Below are positions 56,845-64,000 of a stretch of 64,000 nt of DNA, in pieces. The DNA lies in the NCBI GenBank assembly GCA_964035795.1, contig OZ038321.1, positions 9,390,294 through 9,454,293 on the forward strand, given 5' to 3'. Source of the stretch: Pterobdella sp. o SKG-2022. Lineage: Eukaryota > Annelida > Clitellata > Hirudinida > Piscicolidae. The notes beneath the pieces are model-generated. The model was given only the letters and a program-made list of their open reading frames with translations. It ran no database searches and was not told the DNA's origin. Position 1 is the first letter of the stretch. Each line of letters opens with the position of its first letter. Made by a program: the position numbers and the translations under genes.

Positions 56845-57945
56845 TCCAGTGGTCGAGGAGCTCAGCCGCTCTCACGGGGTCAGTCCACAGACTCTTGGGA
56901 CCCAATGTGGTTCTTATTTTGGGGCAGGTGAAGAGGTGAGGGGTGTATATGGCGGAGTGGGCTTGAAGGTGAGGGATGAGATGAAGGTGAGATTTTGTTG
57001 AGGTATGAGAAGATGAAAGGTGATTTGTTTGATATGAGTTGAGCGAGTGTGGTGGTCTAGGGTGGTTTCATGAATGGGTGGGGGTTGCTTGCTGAGGATT
57101 TTGTTGTGAGTGGATGATATGTAGTCATGAATTATTTTTTTGTGCTGTTTTTTATTTGTGTGTGAGAGATGTTTTGGGAGGGGGTATGTTTAGGGTGTAG
57201 TTGATGTTGTTGTTGAATGTGGATTGTTTTTTGTACCTGAGGTGAGCTTCTTGTGTGGTGAATGGGTGTAGGAGATGAGTGGGGTGGAAGGCTTTTTGTA
57301 TGAGTTGTGATGCGTGAAGTTTGAGCTGATTTTGGAGTGAGAGAGTTTTGGTCTCTAAGTGGAGGTGTCGGGTGTTGGTATCTAGGGTTCAGCCGGTGAT
57401 TGTTCTCAGGGCTGCGTTTTGAATTTTTTGGAGTTTGTTGAGAGAGGGGGATGAGATGATGGGTGACCAGATGGTGTTGGCGTATTCGATGATGGGAAGG
57501 AGTAATGTTTTTTATGTGGTGATGAGTGTTTCCTTGCTTTTTGTCCAGTGTGTTGATGTGAAGAGTTTTAAGTGATTGAGTGTTTTTTTGCTTTTGTGAT
57601 GGTGTTGTCTGTGTGGGTGGAGAATTTTATTTTGAGGTCAAAAGTTAAGCCAAGGATGGTAGGATTGGAGGTGGTGGGGATGGGAGGGTTGTTGCTGTAG
57701 ATGTTCAGTGGTTTGTTATATTCTGAAGGGTCGGGAGTCATGAGAGTTGATGTGATTTTGATAGGGTTGATTTGTAGGTTCTTTTTGTGAGCCCATGTGT
57801 GTATCTCGTTAAGATATGGGAGGAGGTTCTGGATGGCTGTGTTGGTTTTAAAGTGGGATCATGTTATGGTGATGTCGTCTGCATAAGTGATAAGGTTGAA
57901 TGAGTTGATTTTGGGGAGTGGTATGTCTGAGAGGTATATTTTTCT
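56845..57945 (-). mobile_element. LINE family C, second copy (RT 3' part)
   Basis: Close match to 9170-10250: CCAGTGGTCGAGGAGCTCAG at its left edge, GTTGAATGTGGATTGTTTTT, GATGGGTGACCAGATGGTGT, and the GATGTCGTCTGCATAAGTGA stretch that encodes the YADD box on the minus strand. It abuts the family B copy on the left and a Penelope-like fragment on the right, all on the minus strand. Confidence 0.82.
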
Positions 57946-57949
57946 GGCT

Positions 57950-58345
57950 TCGTTAATTGTATGGTTTATCCATATCTGAGCAATTTTGATCATTAAACTC
58001 AAGGCAATACGTCCGGAATCATGCGTAGGGAAAAGTTTATTGTTATAAAAGAAATCAGAGGCTTAGATGATGTGGTCAGTTATATCCTTTGGTGTGAGCT
58101 CCGTTCGTGCTTTCAAATCTACATTAGCTTCTAATTTCTTGTTCATTAGTTCTATGCATTTGTTCAAGGGGATAGGCGGAAAAAGGGCTTCAGCGTCGAA
58201 GCTAACCATATATTCATCCTCTTTAATTGATATATCTTTCAAGCTATCTACAAACTTTTTAGAATTTCTGCATATACGTAAAGAATGCTCTTTTAGTGCT
58301 GTTATGAGAGGTCTAAGGTATGAGGCAAGAGATTCTTAAGGACTG
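57950..58345 (-). mobile_element. Penelope-like RT fragment
   Basis: The minus strand reads DEYMVSFDAEALFPPIPLNK, then CIELMNKKLEANVDLK, TELTPKDITDHI and DFFYNNKLFPTH. The SFDAEALFPPIPLNK block is the counterpart of SYDVESLFTNVPIDK at 17830. It is a fragment only, of a different lineage from the 16.7-kb copy. Confidence 0.7.
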
Positions 58346-58554
58346 CCATGATGTGATATTATGTTGCAAACGTGATAGTTTTTTGGGGTTTGTGGACCTT
58401 TGATTGAACTTTCAAAATGTTTTATGATTGCTAAATTCTACTTTCAACTAGTGTGCTTAACAAGGCTTAATAAAAGCTATGATGTTCACAATGAAGTAAA
58501 CGTAGAAAAAGCGAATCGGTTCACATTCTTATGCTAACGTATTATTTTAAGGCT

Positions 58555-58615
58555 ATACTTACAGAAAAATCTAGCTTTTTTTTGCTTAATAAAACTACTA
58601 AAATTCTCTCATGAA
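58555..58615. repeat. Foldback-family half-arm
   Basis: GGCTATACTTACAGAAAAAT, CTAGCTTTTTTTTGCTTAAT and AAAACTACTAAAATTCTCTC: the reverse complement of the arm type at 54860-54930. Confidence 0.5.
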
Positions 58616-59039
58616 TCGACGTTGAACATTATTGAGTACTTTAATCTAATTATAATATCCATATTAGATTATGTGTGTGTTCCGATAACTTTTATTAGTA
58701 GCTTTTGCCCTTTTCGATACAACTTATATTTTAATTTCCCAAATAAGCTGTTTGATCTGAAAAATCCTTATTAGATGCCTAGTCCGAGCTAATATCAATT
58801 CAAAGTTATAGAAATCCAAGATCCTTTGTTTACATACTTGGAAATTTTTTAAAATTTAACGTAAATGCTTAGAATTATTCAAAATTTTTGTTTAGCGAAT
58901 TCAATTGGCATCACAGGTTCAAACAAACTTCAGCTTTCGCTGAGGGACGCTTGGAAGTCCCCTTTCCAACTTAATTGCACGGGCACTTGGTGAGATAATT
59001 ATTATTTTTTGTATGTTTTATTTAAAACGAGATTTGAAA
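58616..59039. other. Spacer, nothing identified
   Basis: AT-rich. A slightly GC-richer part at 58895-58990 has no frame or motif that I can assign. Confidence 0.4.
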
Positions 59040-59790
59040 TACTGGATTGGCAACCAGCAGAGGATAGTCTACTTCATGGGAAGGTGAAGCGCTCTTCAAA
59101 TGTAAGGCGTGTTTAGATCCTCAAGTCAGTGCTGTTGATTGTAAGGCCGTTGAACTTGATGGAGATGAATATGAAGTGGTTAACCAATTCTGTGATATGA
59201 TTAGTGCAAGAGGTGGAGCAGAAGCTAATTACTGTTGCCCGTGTAAGGTCTGGTTGGAAGAGTTTCAGAGTACTGCTACCACAGTTAGCCAGTCGGGTTA
59301 TTTCACTTGAAACATAATGGCGTTTAATGCTGCTTGCGTCAGGAGTGTTATGATTTATACTAGTGAGACCTGACCTTTTAAGGAGGAAGATATTACCAGA
59401 ATTTTTAGAGCTGATAAGATGATGATCAAGTGGATGCGCAATGTAAGCTTAGAGAATGGCAGATCATCAGAAGAATTAAGAAACAGACTATGAATTCCAG
59501 ACATCACTGAGATCCTACGCTGAAATAGACTGAGATGGTTTGGGCATATTACGAGGATGAATGCTGGAAATCCAGCAAGTGCTTGCAGGTATGTAGAGGT
59601 AGAGGGTAAGAGAAAAAAGTAGACCAAGAAAACATGGTCCCAAGTAGTAAGCAATGACCTTAGAAAAATGAAACTCAAGCTTGAACTAGCCCAAGAACGT
59701 GAAGTGTGGAGAAGAGGCATTGTGAGATCCCGTCAAATTCATGCTATCATGGAAATGGACGTGAAGCAATGATGATGATGAACAATAACA
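59040..59790 (+). mobile_element. LINE 3' end (post-RT domain) with GATGATGATG tail
   Basis: The + strand reads FKCKACLDPQVSAVDCKAVE, then LDGDEYEVVNQFCDMISARG, MMIKWMRNVSLENGRSSEEL, NRLRWFGHITRMNAGNPAS and MKLKLELAQEREVWRRGIV, with several stops. It is related to family D (compare FCYLGDMISARGG), including the end of the Cys-rich finger, but is a distinct lineage. It is the same lineage as 52553-52835 on the other strand. Confidence 0.82.
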
Positions 59791-60180
59791 ACAACAACTG
59801 TTCGATACATCCCAAAACAACAACAAACATTTGAAAAACAAAGTGAGTCACAGATCACCTAAAATATTTTACAATATTTTGAGTTACAACAAAGAGGAAA
59901 ACCAATACCAACACAACTCATAACCAGTATATTGCAATAAAAAATTAAAAAAAAAGAAATGTCGTAGTGCTCTGAACAAGTGGTGGAAGAGAGGCTGAAA
60001 AAGCATCAGTACTATATATGAAACATGGTCGAGGTGGTTCTCACATTAAATCATTAAAACTCAGGCAAATATCATCATAAACATCATCAAAAATTATTAA
60101 GCAAAGATGGCTAAGAAAAATAACTATTTCACAAAAATTAAAAAAATGGTGTGAAAATTTTAAAAACTTAATTAGTTAAT
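59791..60180. other. Simple-sequence-rich spacer
   Basis: CAACAACAA-type and A-rich stretches after the LINE tail; nothing else identified. Confidence 0.5.
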
Positions 60181-61970
60181 ACAATGATTGACAAAATTGC
60201 TCACGACATTCTTTCCATATCTATACATAAATATGATCATGTTGCATTGACAGCTCCATTATCAAAAATAGAGATAGAAAACGTCTTGAAACAGTTAAAA
60301 TACAGTGCATCTGAAATAGATGATATAAGCACTGGTTTACATTACTGACTTCTAAAGATAAAGTGAGTTGGATGAAATTATTTACACATCAAATATGGAA
60401 GGAAGAGAGGTTACTACAGAGGAATAGCAATATAATCTTTAGCAAGAAGAATATTCAATAAAGCTATTTTAAACAGGCTTACTTCACTTCTGGATTCTCA
60501 ATTAAACAAAATTCGATGTGGCTTTTGCTCAAATCGAGGTTTTGGTGACCAAATATTCAACATGAAAATCATCATGTAACAAGTCAAAGAATAAAATAAA
60601 GCTCTAAACTTATGTTTTTTGGATATATGCAAAGCTTATGATTCAGTCTATCGCAACCCACTGTGGGATGTGTTACGCCGCTTTTAAAATTTTTCCAACA
60701 AAATCATTAACATAATAAAAGCTCTTCATGACGGCACATAAGGAGCATTTAAATATGGAAGCCAAACTTCAAAAGTTTAAATTCATCTCGGAAGTGAAAC
60801 CTGTTCTTGAACGGTATTTAAAATATCGTTTTAGACACAGACACATTGGAGTAAAATTATTATACAATTTCAAAGCCCCTCTGGGGAACAGTAAATTCGA
60901 AATGGTTAAGCGCACAATATTTCAAAACCTATATGCAGATGATATGGTTTTAATCAGCTCTAACTATGATGATCTAGAATGCTTAATGAGTTTAAGAGCC
61001 AATTATTTGGAACGTTTCGTCTGAACATTAATATTGAGGTAATAATAATGTAAATAACTTATATAGCGCCTTTTGCGCTTTGCTATGAACTGGTTAAAAA
61101 GATGAGTTTTCAAGTTTTTAAGAAAAATAGGATGGGAAGAAGATTTGAAATTCGGAGGAAAAGAGTTTCAGAGAAATAGACCAGAAAAAGAAAAAGCAGT
61201 TTCAGTATAGGAATGAGAGGGAGAAGTCATGAAGAGCTGATAGCGGGTAGAAAATCGTAGGCCAGCACGTTTATGAGGTAGTAAGAGGTTAGAAAGATAA
61301 GAAGGTGAATTACAGTGAGAGATTTTATACATGAGAGAAAAATTTGTGAAGAAAGAGTGAAATTGAAGAGGTAGCCTTTGGAGATCAATAAGAGATGAAG
61401 AGATGAGAATATTTAAGAGCATGAGAAACCAGATAAAAGGATCGAGAGAAGGTTTTTTCAATATTTGAGTAACGATAGATGATTTATAAGAGGTTTTGGG
61501 AAGAATAAGGTCAATGAAACAAGAAGATGAGGATACAGATTTGATGATGGTGATGAGATCTGTGAAGGTGATGGGTGAAAAGTAAAGATAACGAAAAGAA
61601 TGACGATAGTTTTGGAAACATCTAACCTTTTAACATTTTCTCGTATCACTGAAGAAGTCGAGCAAATTAAATATTTGGGAATCATTCTCACAAATGAAGT
61701 CAAGCTAGATGCAGAAAATGACGTTCGTGTTAGCAAAGCATCAATGGCTTTTGGGTGTCTCAATAAATGGTTGGTATCAACCTTCAATCAAATATATTAC
61801 TAAAATCAGACTGTTCAAGGCGCTGATACTCCCAGTTCTGCTCTATGGTAGCAAGTCATGGGCTCCACTTAGTCATCAAGTTCAACGATTAAATACATTT
61901 GTAAATCGATGCTTGTGAACTATTTTTGACCTATCACTTTGAAAAATTAAGAAGTACCGACTTTAGACAC
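60180..61970 (+). mobile_element. LINE RT (family E), degraded, interrupted at 61030-61590
   Basis: Left part: IARRIFNKAILNRL-like text near 60445, LNKIRCGFCSNRGFGDQI near 60510, LDICKAYDSVYRNPLWDVL near 60620 and LYADDMVLISSNYDDLECLM near 60930. It breaks off at ERFRLNINIEV near 61035. The right part resumes at KRMTIVLETSNLLTFS near 61595, then EVEQIKYLGIILTNEVKLD and IRLFKALILPVLLYGSKSWA. The two parts are contiguous in RT architecture, so the middle is an insertion. Many stops; dead. Confidence 0.8.
61035..61592 (-). mobile_element. Non-coding repeat with L2-like tail inserted in LINE E
   Basis: Purine-rich on the + strand (AGAAAAAGAAAAAGCAG, GAAGAAAGAGTGAAATTGAAG). On the minus strand its 3' end is GCGCAAAAGGCGCTATATAA, then GTTATTTACATTATTAT, the tail type of the L2-like LINE at 12150. 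The body may be a SINE or a 3' fragment of an L2-like LINE. An open frame of 97 codons on the minus strand (61461-61168; contains SPSYLSNLLLPHKRAGLRFS) looks like an L2-type C-terminus, which favours the latter. Confidence 0.65.
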
Positions 61971-62157
61971 CATGCTGACATCGGGGATGAAAATTATTTA
62001 GTGTCACCTTCTATTTTTGTGTTGATATAATCTTCATTGATTAGTAATATTTAGAATCTACAGGCATTCTACTTATAAAATTTCTCAATATTTCGAATCG
62101 AAAAACTTTATTTTCATAATTTAGACCAATTTTTATTGAGTTTATTTTTGTCTGCAG

Positions 62158-62239
62158 GACACAGGGCGAGGAAGTGACAGCCTTAGTGGTAGCAGATAAG
62201 GGCTGCGTCTTCAGTGCAGATTCTAGTGGTGCGGTCAAA
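62158..62239 (+). CDS. Single exon encoding part of a WD40-like repeat
   Basis: Flanked by TCTGCAG and GTTAGT, the exon reads (phase +1) TQGEEVTALVVADKGCVFSA, then DSSGAVK. The pattern xGEEVTALxV...GxVFSADSSGxVK is that of a WD40 blade. It is GC-richer than its surroundings. No second exon of the same gene is seen in the window; the rest may lie beyond 64000. The gene identity is unknown. Confidence 0.6.
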
Positions 62240-62835
62240 GTTAGTTTGAATTATTTGATATTCACTAAATAACATCATCAGCTTATACTACACCCATAAA
62301 ATTGTAAAAACCATCTCAGAATGTAGCTAAATCTTTTAAATAAATTATGAAAAAAATTTTATCAAATAAAGTATATTAATTAAAAATTAATGGTAAGGAT
62401 GAATTGTATATGTAAAAATATTAGGGAGATCACACATTAACTATGCAGGATGCTTATTTTCATCTATTGTTTAATAAATGAGCTGTTCATACTCCGGTTT
62501 TTGATTGTTTAAGGCTATAGTTATTTCTATGATTTGTTGTTGAAAGTTGTATGTAAATTGATCATCACTAGTTCCAATATGGAGTTCAGTTAGCGTAATA
62601 AGTATGTATCTTACATTCGTAATTTTGCGAGTTCACGATATCGTGATAGAGTTTGATTTCTGTCACTTTTCAGTTTTCTCGCTATATTAAACATGTCTTG
62701 CAGATATAAAATGTAAATAAACAAAATTCATTTAGCTGCATTCTTATTTGGTTATTTGAAGTCATGAAACATGTGCTATAAAGTGGAAGCAAGGGCATGC
62801 TGCATCGAGCACTTTTTTGATCCAAAAATTTTTCC
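62240..62835. other. Spacer with no supported feature
   Basis: AT-rich and presumed intronic to the WD40 gene, if that gene continues rightward. Confidence 0.4.
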
Positions 62836-63880
62836 ATGAATATACAAAATAAAGCAATGGCCCTCAGTCCCCAGCAGCTCTTGAATAGGCAGAGGGTGCT
62901 AAGAATCCCTGGGCTTTTTTCTTTTCCTTCTTGTTCTCTTGGGAAGTCTTTTTCTTTTGGTAGTTATAATATTGGTTTATTAAATAAGAAGAGTATGGAG
63001 TTGTGTGAAGAGTTGGTGAGGGGGGAGGTTGGTAATTGCTGCATCCAAGAAGTGAGGTGGAGAAGCATGGGTTCAAAGTTTGTAGGTAGCTCAGGTAGAA
63101 GGTTCAAACTATGGTGGTCTGGTAATGAAGATAAGATAGGTGGTGTAGGAATATTAGTTAGAGAGGATTTATGTATGAATGTTGTGGAAATAAATAGGAT
63201 ATCAGATAGGGTAATGGTAGTGGTAATTATTTTTGGTAAAAAGGTTGTAAAAATTATTTGCATGTATGCCCCACAATGTGGAAGATCGATGAGTGAAAAG
63301 TTTTATAAGGAGATAGCAAGAGGGTGTGAAGTGGAAAATGCAAATGAAGTTTTGATTTGCTTAGGAGACTTCAATGGACACATTGGCAAAGAGGTTGATG
63401 GGTTTGAAGGTGTTCATGGAGGTTTCGGAATAGGCAAGAGAAACTTGGAGGGTAGATTGCTGTTAGAATTTTGTGTTGAAAAGGATCTGTGTGTGGGTAA
63501 TAGTTGGTTCAAGAAAAAGGATAGTAGGAAGGTAACTTTTAATGGGGGGTGTAGTGGGACAGAAATTGACTTTGTGCTGATGAAAAAGAGGCAGAGGAAG
63601 TTTCTGATGGATGTAAGCGTAATTGGAGGTGAGCTTCAGCATAAGCTTCTTAAGGTAGTTTTAGACAGAAGGTGGCTTAAAAATGCCCAAAGTAGCTGTG
63701 CTAAAAAGGAATATCGCACAAAAGTGTGGAAACTTTTGAACGAAGATATCAAAACAAAATTTTCAGAAAAAATGGAGGTTTTGTATGAGAAATGCGATGA
63801 AAAAAAAGTCAGTGACCCCTTGGAAAAGGGAAAGATGCTGACTATAATAAAATGATGATGATGATGATGTGTCACATAAT
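62836..63880 (+). mobile_element. Endonuclease-only derivative of LINE family B with intact 339-codon ORF
   Basis: A single open frame, 62836-63855, starts MNIQNKAMALSPQQLLNRQR. It runs through an APE-type endonuclease: SFGSYNIGLLNKKSMELCEE, CCIQEVRWRSMGSKFVG (the QE metal site), IICMYAPQCGRSM, LICLGDFNGHIGK (catalytic GDFN), NSWFKKKDSRKVTFNGGCSG and TEIDFVLMKKRQRKF. The linker KVWKLLNEDIKTKFSEKMEV follows. After YEKCDEKKVSDPLEKGKMLT it jumps to the element's own 3' tail (GCTGACTATAATAAAATGAT and GATGATGATG), so RT and C-terminal domain are deleted. Compare 55060-56840 (endonuclease plus RT) and 48300-48350 (tail). In EIDFVLM the usual SDHxP end of the endonuclease is not visible, as in the other copy. 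Confidence 0.85.
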
Positions 63881-64000
63881 TGCAAAAAAAATAAATGAAT
63901 TCTTTGTATTTCTAATAGGATTTCAAAGTAGTTATGTAAACTACTAAATTAATTTTAAAAATGACATGATCCTTTTCTTATTTTTGTAGTTTTTGAACAT

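Noticed and set aside
59355..59720. 121-codon minus-strand open frame
   Set aside because: It is the antisense of the LINE C-terminal domain at 59040-59790.

Overview
The window is nuclear DNA from an AT-rich invertebrate animal; I cannot name the phylum. The evidence is many small exons with GT/AG borders, orthologues of conserved animal genes (JARID2, PDE1, ZDHHC17), and a repeat load of L2/CR1-like and other APE-type LINEs, Penelope-like elements, a hAT transposon, tRNA-derived SINEs and long TA microsatellites. One 200-base assembly gap (N) lies at 7964-8163. Exon borders below were found by hand: splice phases were checked across joined exons, and products were assigned by remembered family motifs, not by a search.

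Host genes from left to right: (1) the C-terminal half of a ZDHHC17/HIP14-type palmitoyltransferase, 51-2891 (+). (2) A complete NMD3, 14671-4154 (-), 15 exons and 499 codons, whose 5-kb intron 7 holds nested LINEs, the TA tract and the gap. (3) Mitochondrial co-chaperonin HSPE1/HSP10, 19857-19265 (-), 101 aa, head-to-head with (4) ESCRT-II subunit VPS25, 20104-22512 (+), 177 aa. (5) A PDE1-type cyclic nucleotide phosphodiesterase, about 23864-33721 (+), with catalytic exons clear and some N-terminal exons not found. (6) A JARID2 orthologue, 49776-37385 (-), with JmjN, ARID, JmjC and a C-terminal Cys-rich finger over at least 19 exons, head-to-head with (7) a RING/TRAF-type zinc finger and coiled-coil protein, 50301-54367 (+). 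(8) A lone WD40-like exon at 62158-62239 (+). The genes are unrelated housekeeping or regulatory genes (ribosome export, protein folding, ESCRT sorting, chromatin, signalling), not a pathway cluster.

Mobile DNA: an L2/CR1-like LINE split by a second LINE (8172-12180); Penelope-like remnants (16.7-18.2 kb and 57.95-58.35 kb); a degraded hAT element with a BED-finger ORF (30.2-31.7 kb); several APE-type LINE families (33.75-35.75, 55.06-56.84, 59.04-59.79, 60.2-61.97 and 62.84-63.88 kb); a tRNA-derived SINE family (six copies) whose tail resembles the L2-like LINE tail; foldback (hairpin) elements; and two unclassified dispersed repeats. From about 54.4 kb to the end the window is almost entirely repeats.

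I did not find a prokaryote-like operon, CRISPR array or other obvious new system. The most interesting leads are an intact endonuclease-only LINE derivative (62836-63855), the foldback family, a 0.68-kb inverted repeat pair (15.1/42.1 kb), a SINE inserted into a SINE, and a SINE lying directly against a PDE1 splice acceptor.
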